Source: Candidatus Omnitrophota bacterium | GTDB lineage: Bacteria; Omnitrophota; Gorgyraeia; Duberdicusellales; 4484-171 | Direction: 5' to 3' | Assembly: GCA_023818995.1 (NCBI GenBank) | Contig: JAMWDA010000010.1 | Location: 1-18,432, forward strand | DNA length: 18,432 bases | Shown here: piece after piece, positions 1 to 8,365 of the stretch | How positions within the stretch are numbered: position 1 is the stretch's first letter | Layout of the letters: each line of letters starts with the position of its first letter | Position numbers and translations under genes: made by a program | The notes under the pieces: generated by a model | Databases searched by the model: none | The model's input: the letters and a program-made list of their open reading frames with translations, nothing else | Told to the model about the DNA's origin: nothing

Positions 1-107
1 TCCCCAAGGAGGCTCCATTCCCAGATTTTAATTTTCTTATCTCATTGAATTAGACAAAGTTAGAAAAATTTAAGCTTAATTTTTGGGTAATGTCCAGAAA
101 AATTATT

Positions 108-385
108 ATGTTGACACAAAAAGGACTAAGAAGATTAAAGATAATCGAGGAAGCAATAAATAAACACACCACTCAGAAACAATCTGCATAATTACTACTT
201 CTTTTTCAGAGGGCAAATTAGGAGATTAGTTCAAAAGGTCCCTAAAGAGGCTATAAAGGTTAGCAAGGGAAAAACTCTTAGAAATAAACAAGATTAAATT
301 AAGTAGAGAGACCTTAAGGAAATTTAAATTACCTGGTTGTTTAGACTTTGAAGAAAAGGAAGAAACTTTGGTAGAAGCTCTTTAA
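108..385 (+). pseudogene. Decayed ISNCY-like transposase fragment
   Basis: No intact gene is present, but three short stretches in three different frames read like successive parts of an ISNCY-type transposase. ATG at 108 gives a start resembling the family's N-terminus (MLTQKGLRRLKIIEE), stopping at 189-191. About 205-240 gives GQIRRLVQKV, like the second half of the usual helix-turn-helix (typically SERQVRRLVKRV). From 260, in a third frame, LAREKLLEINKIKLSRETLR resembles the conserved segment before the family's catalytic core, and that frame stops at 383-385. The catalytic core is absent. The frame changes and loss of the core indicate an old, internally deleted relic. The last 18 codons (LPGCLDFEEKEETLVEAL) are not recognised. 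The family call rests on remembered motif patterns, so it is moderate. Confidence 0.5.
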
Positions 386-429
386 AATATGAAATTTCTA
401 TTTTGCTTTTACACTCAGATTTTAAAATA

Positions 430-457
430 TTGCAAATAGTTTTTTTTCTGTTAAAAT
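430..457 (+). promoter_or_regulatory. Possible promoter of the pst operon
   Basis: TTGCAA at 430-435 is followed after 16 bases by TAAAAT at 452-457, a weak -35 and a good -10 hexamer for a sigma-70-type promoter, 27 bases before the pstS start. The surrounding DNA is very AT-rich, so a chance match is quite possible. I saw no convincing Pho box: one CTGTTA occurs at 448-453, but no second copy at the spacing PhoB-type regulators need. Confidence 0.3.
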
Positions 458-484
458 TTTATAAGTATAAATTTATAACAATTT

Positions 485-1348
485 ATGAGAGTAAAATATC
501 TTTTTTTTACTATTATTTTTTTGATTTCCTGTTCCTCCCATAATATTACTAATTCACATAGTGGTTTTATTCAAATAAAAGGTTCTGATACTATAATAAA
601 TGCTGTTCAGAGATTAGCAGAAGAGTTTATGGAAGATTACCCTTATATTTTTGTAGCTGTGACGGGAGGGGGTAGTGGTGTGGGTATAGCTTCCTTGATA
701 AATAAAACCTGTGATATCGCAACTGCTTCTAGAGAGATGACTCCTAAAGAAATTATTTTAGCCAATGAGCGTGGTATATACCCTAAAGAACATATCGTTG
801 CTTACGATGGTATAGCTATAGTAGTTAATCACAATAATCCTATAGATAAGTTAACTATTGAAGATTTACATAATATATTTACAGGGAAAGTAGATAACTG
901 GCAAAATTTTGGTTGGGAGAGAAAAAAGATAGTTACCTTGTCTAGAGAAGGTAATTCAGGCACACATATGTATTTTAAAGAGGAAATAGTAAGGCTTGGT
1001 AATAAAAATAGTAAAGAAGAATTTTCTCCCCAAACATTGTTACTCTCTTCTTCACAAGCTATTGTAGAAGAGGTAGTTAATAATATTTATGCTATTGGTT
1101 ATTTAGGTATGGGGTATCTTTCTGATAGATTAAAACCAGTAAAGATAGGTAAGAATAACGAATTTTATCCTCCACAAATTGAATATATATCTAATGGTAA
1201 ATATCCCCTATCTCGTCCTCTTTATTTTTACACTAACGATGAACCAGAAGGAATATTGAAGTTATTTATAGATTTTGTTTTTTCTTCTAAAGGACAAAAG
1301 ATTTTTTCTGAAGCAGGTTTCGTCCCTTTGAAATTAGATGTGTATTAG
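485..1348 (+). CDS. pstS: Phosphate ABC transporter substrate-binding lipoprotein PstS
   Basis: This is the periplasmic phosphate receptor that hands phosphate to PstC/PstA. The N-terminus is a lipoprotein signal (hydrophobic residues 5-14, lipobox LISC, lipidated Cys16), so the protein should be membrane-anchored. Ligand-site segments typical of PstS are visible: GSDTI (33-37), the glycine-rich GGGSGVG followed by IASLINKTCDIATASREM (about 61-85), and SREGNSGT (153-160). The length of 287 residues is normal for the family. The ATG at 485 is used because the signal peptide begins directly there, although no clear Shine-Dalgarno sequence precedes it. It is the first gene of the operon and overlaps pstC by 11 bases, which suggests translational coupling. 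Confidence 0.93.
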   Translation: MRVKYLFFTIIFLISCSSHNITNSHSGFIQIKGSDTIINAVQRLAEEFMEDYPYIFVAVTGGGSGVGIASLINKTCDIATASREMTPKEIILANERGIYPKEHIVAYDGIAIVVNHNNPIDKLTIEDLHNIFTGKVDNWQNFGWERKKIVTLSREGNSGTHMYFKEEIVRLGNKNSKEEFSPQTLLLSSSQAIVEEVVNNIYAIGYLGMGYLSDRLKPVKIGKNNEFYPPQIEYISNGKYPLSRPLYFYTNDEPEGILKLFIDFVFSSKGQKIFSEAGFVPLKLDVY

Positions 1349-2210
1349 AGAGATAAAAGAAAGTGTTATTGAATTTTTTATAAAGATTAGTGGATTTATA
1401 ATTATCCTATTTGTATTTCTTATTTTCTTATTTCTCTTAAATGACGCCGTTTTACTATTTAAAGATTTCCCTTTAAAAGAATTTATTTTTGGTAAACGAT
1501 GGTTACCTATTTCCAACCCACCTCATTTTGGTATAGTTCCTCTTCTCTTAGGTTCTCTATACGTTACCTTTTTTGCTACGATAATATGTGTTCCTGTGGG
1601 TATAGCTTCTGCTCTTTTTATTGCTGAGATAGCTCCCAAATTTTTAAGAAATATTTTGAAATCGTTTATAGAGATATTGGCTTCTATTCCCAGTGTAGTT
1701 TTGGGATTTGTAGGAATAGTTTGGTTGGGACCTTTTCTTAAAGATACCTTAAAACTTAATACAGGAATGTGTGGATTAACAGGAAGTTTTCTTTTAGCAT
1801 TGATGGCTCTACCAACTATAATTAGTATATCTGAGGATGCGATAATAAGTGTCCCTAAGAGTTTTAAAGAAGCTGCTTTTGGTTTAGGAGCAACCCGTTG
1901 GCAGACATTGTGGAGAGTAGTTTTACCTTCCGCCTCTTCAGGTATAATCGCAGCGATAATGTTAGGTATAGGTAGAGTTATTGGAGAGACAATGGTTGTA
2001 ATGATGGTTACAGGTAACGCCCCTTTAGTTCCTAAATCTATTCTTCAGCCATTGAGAACACTTACCGCTACTATTGCCGGAGAGATGGGAGAAGCAATAA
2101 GTGGTTCAGAACATTATTTTGCTCTTTTTGCCGTAGGTTTAGTCCTCTTTATCATAACTTTTATAATAAATTTTCTATCGGTTATATTGCTTAGCAGGAG
2201 CAAAAAATGA
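1338..2210 (+). CDS. pstC: Phosphate ABC transporter permease PstC
   Basis: This is one of the two inner-membrane channel subunits of the phosphate importer. It has a membrane segment near the N-terminus (about 18-40), several further hydrophobic segments, and the cytoplasmic EAA loop that docks the ATPase at about 178-197 (EAAFGLGATRWQTLWRVVLP), followed by GRVIGETM, typical of PstC. Its 290 residues fit the family. The ATG at 1338 lies inside the end of pstS and no later start in the same frame would keep the first helix. The stop overlaps the pstA start by four bases (ATGA), so the permease pair is probably translated in fixed proportion. Confidence 0.93.
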   Translation: MCIREIKESVIEFFIKISGFIIILFVFLIFLFLLNDAVLLFKDFPLKEFIFGKRWLPISNPPHFGIVPLLLGSLYVTFFATIICVPVGIASALFIAEIAPKFLRNILKSFIEILASIPSVVLGFVGIVWLGPFLKDTLKLNTGMCGLTGSFLLALMALPTIISISEDAIISVPKSFKEAAFGLGATRWQTLWRVVLPSASSGIIAAIMLGIGRVIGETMVVMMVTGNAPLVPKSILQPLRTLTATIAGEMGEAISGSEHYFALFAVGLVLFIITFIINFLSVILLSRSKK

Positions 2211-3055
2211 ATTTAGCCAGAATAAGAGAAAGAATAGCTTTTACTATTTTAGGTTTATCTACACTTTTCGTAATATTACCTATTTTTGCTATAGTTTTTT
2301 ATATAGTTAAAAATGCTATTGGCGCAATAAGTTGGAATTTTATATTAGATATCCCTCGTCATGGGATGAGAGAAGGGGGGATTTATCCGGCAATAGTAGG
2401 GACTATCTGCTTAGTGTTAGGAACAATTTTGTTTTCCTTACCATTGGGAATAATGTCCGCTATATATTTGGTAGAGTATGCTAATGATAATTTCTTTACT
2501 AAATTAGTTAAAGTATCTATTGTAAATCTTTCCGGTATACCTTCAATAGTTTATGGATTATTTGGTATGGCTTTGTTTGTTATATTTCTAAAGTTAGGTA
2601 CTTCTATACTCTCAGGATGTCTTACGCTTTCTATTATGAGTCTACCTTTAATAATCACTGCTACCAAAGAAGCTTTAGAGGCTGTGCCTTTTTCTTTTAG
2701 GGAGATAAGTTTATCTTTAGGTGCTACCAAGTGGCAAACCATTAGATACTGTGTTTTACCTTACGCTTTACCGGGAATACTTACAGGAACAGTTTTAAGT
2801 TTAAGCAGAGCTGCAGGAGAGACCGCTCCTATACTCTTTACTGTTGCAGCTTTTTATTTGCCGCGTTTACCCCGCTCTATTTTTGACCAAGTTATGGCTT
2901 TACCTTATCACCTTTATGTTATTTCTACCCAGATTCCTAATATGCCGTTAAGATTAAGTTTCGCTACTGCTTTTGTTTTAATTGTTCTTGTGTTCCTAAT
3001 GAATTTAGTAAACGTGATTTTACGCATACAATTTAGGAAGAAGAAACAATGGTGA
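2207..3055 (+). CDS. pstA: Phosphate ABC transporter permease PstA
   Basis: This is the second channel subunit of the phosphate importer. About six hydrophobic segments are visible. The EAA coupling loop is at about 165-185 (EISLSLGATKWQTIRYCVLP), followed by SRAAGETAPI, the usual PstA counterpart of the PstC GETM motif. The segment RHGMREGGIYPAIVGT (about 51-66) is also characteristic of PstA. Length is 282 residues. A CAGGAG ribosome binding site (2195-2200) sits six bases before the ATG. It starts by a four-base overlap with pstC, and a short 19-base gap separates it from the first pstB. Confidence 0.93.
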   Translation: MNLARIRERIAFTILGLSTLFVILPIFAIVFYIVKNAIGAISWNFILDIPRHGMREGGIYPAIVGTICLVLGTILFSLPLGIMSAIYLVEYANDNFFTKLVKVSIVNLSGIPSIVYGLFGMALFVIFLKLGTSILSGCLTLSIMSLPLIITATKEALEAVPFSFREISLSLGATKWQTIRYCVLPYALPGILTGTVLSLSRAAGETAPILFTVAAFYLPRLPRSIFDQVMALPYHLYVISTQIPNMPLRLSFATAFVLIVLVFLMNLVNVILRIQFRKKKQW

Positions 3056-3074
3056 AATTTTAGCAATTAAATTT

Positions 3075-3827
3075 ATGTCAGAGGTAATCATAAAAACAGT
3101 TAATCTTAATGTTCATTTTGGTAAACAACATATACTTAAGAATATAAATTTAGAAATTTATAAGAATGAAATATTAGGCATAATAGGTCCGGCTAACAGT
3201 GGTAAGACTACCTTCTTAAGGGCTTTGAATAGATTGAATTATTTATTTAAAGATTATTATCAGGAAGGAGAAATATTCTTTGCTCAGAAAAACATAAAAG
3301 ATATAAACGATAATCTTTTAAGAAAAAAGATAGGGATAATTTTTGCTCTTCCTCAAGTTTTACCTATAACTATTTACGAGAATGTTGCCTATGGACCTAA
3401 GATACATGGTATAAAGGATAAAGATACCCTTGATAGCATTGTAGAGAAAGCCTTAAGGAAAGCCTATCTTTGGGAAGAAGTTAAGGATAGATTACATACT
3501 TTAGCTACTAAACTTTCCGGTGGTCAGCAACAAAGACTATGTATTGCTAGAACTTTAGCTGTTGAGCCTGAGGTTATTCTTTACGATGAGCCTTGTTCTG
3601 GTTTAGACCCTATATCTACCCAAAAAATTGAAGAGGCAATGCGTGAATTGAAAAATAATTATACTCAGATACTCGTAACTAACAATACTAAACAGGCAGC
3701 AAGAGCTACCGAAAGATGTGCTTTTATGTTGATGGGAGAATTGGTAGAGATAGATAGGACAGCTATTATATTTACCTCCCCTAAAGATAAACGCACCGAT
3801 GAATATGTGAGAGGTGTTTTTGGATAA
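3075..3827 (+). CDS. pstB: PstB-type ATPase 1, degenerate Q- and H-loops
   Basis: This is a cytoplasmic ATP-binding subunit of the phosphate importer, and the first of two in the operon. Walker A is intact (GPANSGKTT, 38-46), the ABC signature is canonical (LSGGQ, 147-151), and Walker B keeps the catalytic acid (ILYDEP, D171 E172). Two other catalytic positions are changed. Where PstB normally has VFQ(K/R)P, this protein has IFALP, so the Q-loop glutamine is Ala91. Where it normally has VTHN, it has VTNN, so the switch histidine is Asn203. The PstB-specific segments ITIYENVAYGP and GELVEIDRT are kept. Because its signature is intact but its own nucleotide-handling residues are not, it should complete the ATP site of a partner, presumably the next gene, rather than drive hydrolysis itself (inference). 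Length of 250 residues is normal. Confidence 0.9.
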   Translation: MSEVIIKTVNLNVHFGKQHILKNINLEIYKNEILGIIGPANSGKTTFLRALNRLNYLFKDYYQEGEIFFAQKNIKDINDNLLRKKIGIIFALPQVLPITIYENVAYGPKIHGIKDKDTLDSIVEKALRKAYLWEEVKDRLHTLATKLSGGQQQRLCIARTLAVEPEVILYDEPCSGLDPISTQKIEEAMRELKNNYTQILVTNNTKQAARATERCAFMLMGELVEIDRTAIIFTSPKDKRTDEYVRGVFG

Positions 3828-3832
3828 TTCGT

Positions 3833-4597
3833 ATGGAATTTTTCCCTAAGATAGAAACAAGAAATTTAAACTTATACTATGGTTCATTTTCTGCTTTAAA
3901 AAACATAAATATTAAAATACCACCTAAAGAGATCACTGCTATTATAGGTCCTTCTGGATGTGGCAAATCCACCCTTCTAAGATGTTTTAATAGGATGAAT
4001 GATTTAATAGAAAATGTAAAGATAACGGGAGAGGTGATTATAGATAATAAAAATATATTTGATAAAAATGTGAATCTGCTCAATCTTAGGAGAAACGTAG
4101 GAATGGTTTTTCAAAGACCCAATGTATTCGATGCATCAGTGTATTACAATTTAACTTTTGGTATAAAGATACATAGATTAATGAGAAATAAAAATAAAAT
4201 TAATGATGCTATACAGATGTCTTTGGAAGGAGTGGGTTTGTGGAATGATTTAAAGGATAAGCTTAAAAAAAATGCCCGTTATTTACCCTTGGAACAGCAA
4301 CAGAGATTATGTATTGCAAGAGTTATAATTTTGAACCCCAAGATAATTCTTCTTGATGAACCATGTTCTACTTTGGACCCAATAGCTACCCTAAAAATAG
4401 AAGAGTTATTGAAGAAACTAAAAGAAGATTATACTATAATTATCGTTACTCACAATATGCAACAGGCAGCACGTATTTCAGGATGGAGTGGTTTTATGTT
4501 GCTGGGAGAATTAATTGAATTTAATCGAACAAAAATAATATTTACTAATCCAACTGATAGTCGTACAGAAGATTATATTACAGGGAGATTTGGTTAA
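3833..4597 (+). CDS. pstB: PstB-type ATPase 2, degenerate ABC signature
   Basis: This is the second ATPase subunit of the phosphate importer, five bases after the first. Walker A (GPSGCGKST, 39-47), Q-loop (VFQRP, Gln94), Walker B (IILLDEP, D175 E176) and switch histidine (VTHN, His207) are all canonical. The ABC signature is not: LSGGQ is replaced by LPLEQ at 151-155 (bases 4283-4297), inside an otherwise normal context (QQQRLCIAR). Signature residues act on the ATP held by the partner subunit, so this protein should be catalytically active only when paired with a subunit that has an intact signature, as the previous gene does. The sequence stays in frame on both sides of LPLEQ, so a simple frameshift does not explain it. 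Length is 254 residues. The start of phoU lies close to its end. Confidence 0.9.
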   Translation: MEFFPKIETRNLNLYYGSFSALKNINIKIPPKEITAIIGPSGCGKSTLLRCFNRMNDLIENVKITGEVIIDNKNIFDKNVNLLNLRRNVGMVFQRPNVFDASVYYNLTFGIKIHRLMRNKNKINDAIQMSLEGVGLWNDLKDKLKKNARYLPLEQQQRLCIARVIILNPKIILLDEPCSTLDPIATLKIEELLKKLKEDYTIIIVTHNMQQAARISGWSGFMLLGELIEFNRTKIIFTNPTDSRTEDYITGRFG

Positions 4598-4610
4598 AAA
4601 GGGGGATAAA

Positions 4611-5288
4611 ATGATAGGAAGATATTTTGATGAAGAGTTAAAATTATTGAATAAGAAACTTACCGATGTCGCCGATTTAGTTAAGGATATGATTTCAAAA
4701 TCAATTAGAGCACTGAAAGAAAGACAAGAGGATTTAATTGAAGATGTATTTAAGAAAGAAGAAACAGTTAATATGTCACAGATAGAGATAGATGACTACG
4801 CCTTAGAACTGATTGCTTTAAAACAACCAGCTGCTATGGATTTAAGATTTATCATAGCTACTATAAAAATCAACTCTGAGTTAGAAAGAATGGCTGATTT
4901 AGCTGTGAATATTTGTGAGAGAACAAAGGAGTTACTTTACGAACCGCCGCTTAAACCTATTATAGATTTACCAAGAATGGCTGAAATAACTCAACAGATG
5001 TTGGAAGATACTTTAAAAGCTTTCTTAGAAAAAAACGCAGATTTAGCCAAAGAGGTGTGTAAAAGAGATGATTTGGTAGATGATTTAAATGACCAAATTT
5101 TTCGTGAGTTAATTACCTATATGCTCCAAGATAACCAGAATATAAATAGAGCAATAAAATTGATTCTCGTATCACGTTATTTAGAGAGAATTGCTGACCA
5201 TTCTACAAATATTGCTGAGGATGTTTATTACATTATAAAAGGTAAAGATATACGTCACCATATTGAAGAAAAGATGATGAAAAAATGA
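4611..5288 (+). CDS. phoU: Phosphate transport regulator PhoU
   Basis: PhoU is a cytoplasmic, all-helical protein that couples the Pst transporter to phosphate signalling. The protein is two related three-helix halves, each with the family's metal-cluster motif: ELERMADLAVNI (about 90-101) and YLERIADHSTNIAED (about 189-203). The ATG at 4611 is preferred because AAAAGGGGG lies at the right distance before it and the protein then begins MIGRYFDEEL, as PhoU proteins usually do. An in-frame TTG at 4590 would add seven residues and overlap pstB2. It is the last gene of the operon. No phoR/phoB pair is present in the window, so its signalling partner is not seen. Confidence 0.92.
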   Translation: MIGRYFDEELKLLNKKLTDVADLVKDMISKSIRALKERQEDLIEDVFKKEETVNMSQIEIDDYALELIALKQPAAMDLRFIIATIKINSELERMADLAVNICERTKELLYEPPLKPIIDLPRMAEITQQMLEDTLKAFLEKNADLAKEVCKRDDLVDDLNDQIFRELITYMLQDNQNINRAIKLILVSRYLERIADHSTNIAEDVYYIIKGKDIRHHIEEKMMKK

Positions 5289-5294
5289 GAACTT

Positions 5295-5696
5295 TCACAG
5301 CTTACTTTTTGTACGTTTCAGATAATCTGCTATCTTTTCATCTACAGGAGCAAGTGGATAATTAGATAAATTATCTATGCTAACCATTTTAAAATCTTTA
5401 CATTCCAAAGGTTTTATTTCCCCTCTTTTTATGCTACTTTCAAAAAGATAAACGGTTATTTTTAAATTTTCAGTTTCATCTATAAATTTATCAACTAACT
5501 TTTTAACTTTTATTTCTATATTGAGTTCTTCTTTTATTTCCCTTATAATTGCTTCTTTTAATGTTTCATTATTTTCCACTTTTCCTCCAGGAAACTCCCA
5601 TAAGTTTCCAAATGCGTCGTTCTCTTTTCTTTGACATATTAATACTTTTTCATGTTTTTTAATTAAAGCGGCAACAACTTTTAGGTGAGGCTTCAT
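5295..5696 (-). CDS. Nudix hydrolase, MutT-like
   Basis: The protein has a complete Nudix box at residues 38-60, matching GX5EX7REUXEEXGU except that the late glycine is Asn (EELNI). R52, E53, E56 and E57 are in place for metal binding and catalysis. The flanking WEFPGGK and the 133-residue length resemble MutT-type enzymes that clear oxidised dGTP, but substrate specificity within Nudix enzymes cannot be read from the box alone. It starts two bases after the stop of the upstream outer-membrane-type gene, so translation is probably coupled. It converges on phoU with a six-base gap and no terminator between them. Confidence 0.85.
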   Translation of the reverse strand: MKPHLKVVAALIKKHEKVLICQRKENDAFGNLWEFPGGKVENNETLKEAIIREIKEELNIEIKVKKLVDKFIDETENLKITVYLFESSIKRGEIKPLECKDFKMVSIDNLSNYPLAPVDEKIADYLKRTKSKL

Positions 5697-5698
5697 TC

Positions 5699-6397
5699 TT
5701 ATAAGGCAAACATTATAGCAATTGAACCTGCCTTTTCATCTAAGAAGTGTGTTTCCATATTTAGCCACATATTTTTTTTCAATTGATAATCTAAACCAAT
5801 AATTATTCCTAAAGATTTAGTTAAATCAGACATTATTCTTTTGCGTTCATCGTTTTTCCAATTTATATAATCTATCCTTGACCATTTGGTTCCTAAATAA
5901 GGTGTAATATTATCTAAATTTTTTGAAATAAGAAGAGAAACTTGCCAATCATCGAGAACAGCTTTATGTTTTACTCCATTTATCTCACTCCTATAAGGAT
6001 GAACACTTATATGCTGGAAACCGAATACAGTTTTTGTAGTTGATGTTTCGTCCTCCCATATTTTTATCCGGAAACCATAACCACCAGCAAAACTACTATC
6101 ATAGTCTATCTCATCAGAATTATAAGGATGTTGTTTTATATAGCCTGCCCCACCTTTTAAATCAATGGATAACCAATCTGTTACTCCCCAGCTTAGAAGT
6201 AATAAATGCTGTAGACTCCTTACTTTACCATAATTATTTTCTAAATTCCTGTGGATAATATAGTGAGTTTGTGTGCCTAAGAATATTCTTTTCTTTTGAG
6301 GCATTTTTGTTCCATAACAAGGAGCAGAAAAAGAAGTGGATAACACGCTGGACACCATAATTATAATAAAGATATTTACATAAACAATTTTTTTCAT
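5699..6397 (-). CDS. Exported beta-rich protein, probable outer-membrane barrel
   Basis: I do not recognise a named family. The N-terminus is a signal peptide (MKKIVY, then a hydrophobic run to about residue 20, probable cleavage after SFSA at about 25). The mature part alternates polar and hydrophobic residues with many aromatic and glycine positions (for example GGAGYI, GGYGFRIKIWE, TPYLGTKWSRIDY, LGIIIGLDYQL) and ends MFAL. That pattern suits a small barrel of about eight strands. At 232 residues it is the size of simple outer-membrane proteins. A strong ribosome binding site, AAAGGAGG (complement of 6404-6411), precedes the ATG. It lies between the ABC-F gene and the Nudix gene. The barrel assignment is inference. 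Confidence 0.6.
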   Translation of the reverse strand: MKKIVYVNIFIIIMVSSVLSTSFSAPCYGTKMPQKKRIFLGTQTHYIIHRNLENNYGKVRSLQHLLLLSWGVTDWLSIDLKGGAGYIKQHPYNSDEIDYDSSFAGGYGFRIKIWEDETSTTKTVFGFQHISVHPYRSEINGVKHKAVLDDWQVSLLISKNLDNITPYLGTKWSRIDYINWKNDERKRIMSDLTKSLGIIIGLDYQLKKNMWLNMETHFLDEKAGSIAIMFAL

Positions 6398-6427
6398 CCG
6401 CTTCCTCCTTTCTTCTTTATTGATATA

Positions 6428-8320
6428 TCACAAAAACTTTGTTTTTAATATTTCAATTTTATTGTTGATTTCATTAATTTTCTTTCCTATCTTTTCTATA
6501 ACTTTATAATAATCGTTAATAGTTTCTTCACTGCGACATGGATTTGATACGATTCTTTTTTTAACGTTAAGCTCAATTTCTAATTTTTCTTTTTGTTTAA
6601 TTAATTTCTTTATCCTTTTAGCTAACTCTTTATTATGCTCTTTAATCTTTTCCTTTTCTAATTCTTTGTTTTCCTGTATATATTCTTTTTTCCCCAACGT
6701 TACTTTCTCAAAAGAAGGAGTAATTAAGATATTATCCTCTCCTTTAGCTTTTTTCTCAAGATAGTAATCAAAATTACCATAGAATTTTCTTACCAAACCA
6801 TCTTTAACCAAATAAACAGTATTAGCTATTGAACGAACAAAATGTATATCATGACTTATGAAAACTATTGTTCCATCGTATTCGTTTAGAGCTCTAATAA
6901 GAGCATCTATAGCATCAACATCTAAATGAGTGGTTGGTTCGTCGAGTAAAAGCAGGTTGGGAAGGTTAATAAGTAATTTGGCTAATATTAAACGGCTTTT
7001 TTCTCCTCCTGATAATACTTTAACTTTTTTATTTACGTCATCTCCTCTAAATAAAAATATGCCCAAAAGTGTTCTTATACCTTCCACGTTTAAATTCCCT
7101 CCAGCTGAACAAGCTTCTTCCAAAACAGTATTATCGGGATTTAGCACATCCATTCTCGTTTGAGAAAAATAACCTATTTCTACATTATGTCCTAAAATTC
7201 TTTTTCCATTATCGATTTCCACTACTCCTGCCAAGATTTTTAAAAGAGTAGATTTCCCTGCTCCATTTTCCCCTACGAGAATAGCTTTCTCTCCTCTTAA
7301 GATTTCAAAATTAAAATTTTTATAAACATTTATTTCTCCGTAAGATTTAGATATATTTTCTAAAGTAATTACTCTATAGCCACTTTGTTTTTTAACAGAG
7401 AAGTTAAATTTTCTTATACTTTCTTTTGGATTTTCAGGAACAATTATTTCTTCCATTTTTTCTAAAAATCTACGTTTAGCACGAACTTGGGAAGCTTTAT
7501 TAGGTTGTGCATGGAAACGGTCAATAAACCTTTGCAGTTGTTTTTTACGTTTTTCCTGCTCTTTAAATTCTTTAAGTAAGTGTTTTCTCTCATCTTCCTT
7601 AATTTTTTGATATAACTCGTAATTACCTTTTATCTTAAAGATTTTTCCATTTTCTAAAATGAAAGTATGACTGGTTACTTCATTGAGAAAAGCTTTGTCG
7701 TGTGATATTATGACAAAAGTTCCCTCATAATCGTTTAGATAATCTTTTAACCAGACCGCAGCATTTAAATCTAAATAATTAGTTGGTTCATCTAGAAGGA
7801 GAATATCGTAGCGCGTAACCAGTAACTTTGCTAAAAGAGTTCTCATCTGCCAACCACCACTTAACTGATTTATAGGACGTGAAAAATCACGTTCTTTGAA
7901 TCCCAGACAAATTAGAACTTTTTTCGCTTTATGTTCCAATGCAAAATACCCTAAGTTTTCTAAAGTATTGAGTATTTCTCCATACTCTTTTGTCCCTGCT
8001 TTGCCACTGTATTCTAAATTTTCTTTTTTTATTTTAAGAGAATTGATAATTTCATCACCTTCAAGGAGTTCGGTTAGAACAGTTTTATCAGAATTAAAAC
8101 TTGCTTCTTGAGGAAGATAGCCTATGCGTATGCCTTTATTTATGGTAATATTTCCACTAGAAGGTTCTACTTTATTTAGAATTAGATGAAAGAGAGTGCT
8201 CTTCCCTGCTCCATTTGGACCTATTAGACCAATTTTTTCTCCTTTATTTATTTGTAAGGAAATATTATTAAAAATAGTCTTTTCACCATATTGTTTACAA
8301 AGATTACTTATTGTAATCAT
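6428..8320 (-). CDS. ABC-F family ATPase, ribosome-associated type
   Basis: Two complete ABC domains lie in one chain with no membrane segments, the defining layout of ABC-F proteins, which act on translating ribosomes. Domain 1 has Walker A at 34-42 (GPNGAGKST), signature LSGGW at 153-157 and Walker B D177/E178. Domain 2 has Walker A at 350-358 (GENGAGKST), signature LSGGE at 436-440 and Walker B D460/E461. Between them (about 235-320) is the charged linker with FHAQPNKASQVRAKRRFLEKM, a typical form of the ABC-F interdomain linker. A lysine/glutamate-rich C-terminal coiled coil (about 550-630) points to the Uup/YdiF branch rather than EttA, but I cannot assign the subgroup firmly. Length is 630 residues. 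It is downstream of the MetF-like gene by 45 bases. Confidence 0.9.
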   Translation of the reverse strand: MITISNLCKQYGEKTIFNNISLQINKGEKIGLIGPNGAGKSTLFHLILNKVEPSSGNITINKGIRIGYLPQEASFNSDKTVLTELLEGDEIINSLKIKKENLEYSGKAGTKEYGEILNTLENLGYFALEHKAKKVLICLGFKERDFSRPINQLSGGWQMRTLLAKLLVTRYDILLLDEPTNYLDLNAAVWLKDYLNDYEGTFVIISHDKAFLNEVTSHTFILENGKIFKIKGNYELYQKIKEDERKHLLKEFKEQEKRKKQLQRFIDRFHAQPNKASQVRAKRRFLEKMEEIIVPENPKESIRKFNFSVKKQSGYRVITLENISKSYGEINVYKNFNFEILRGEKAILVGENGAGKSTLLKILAGVVEIDNGKRILGHNVEIGYFSQTRMDVLNPDNTVLEEACSAGGNLNVEGIRTLLGIFLFRGDDVNKKVKVLSGGEKSRLILAKLLINLPNLLLLDEPTTHLDVDAIDALIRALNEYDGTIVFISHDIHFVRSIANTVYLVKDGLVRKFYGNFDYYLEKKAKGEDNILITPSFEKVTLGKKEYIQENKELEKEKIKEHNKELAKRIKKLIKQKEKLEIELNVKKRIVSNPCRSEETINDYYKVIEKIGKKINEINNKIEILKTKFL

Positions 8321-8365
8321 AAATAATTTGAGAGAATTTCAAAATTTAAATTTTTAGGAGTGGTG

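Noticed and set aside
448..480. Pho box upstream of pstS
   Set aside because: Only one CTGTTA-like element is present. The tandem repeat needed for PhoB-type binding is not visible.
4283..4297. LPLEQ in PstB2 as a sequencing frameshift of LSGGQ
   Set aside because: The reading frame is conserved on both sides (NARY before, QQQRLCIAR after), and no single insertion or deletion turns TTACCCTTGGAA into a sequence coding SGG. Paired losses in PstB1 also make error unlikely.
4590..4610. Upstream TTG start for phoU
   Set aside because: It would add MVKKGDK, which PhoU proteins lack, and its codons overlap the purine-rich ribosome binding site of the ATG at 4611.
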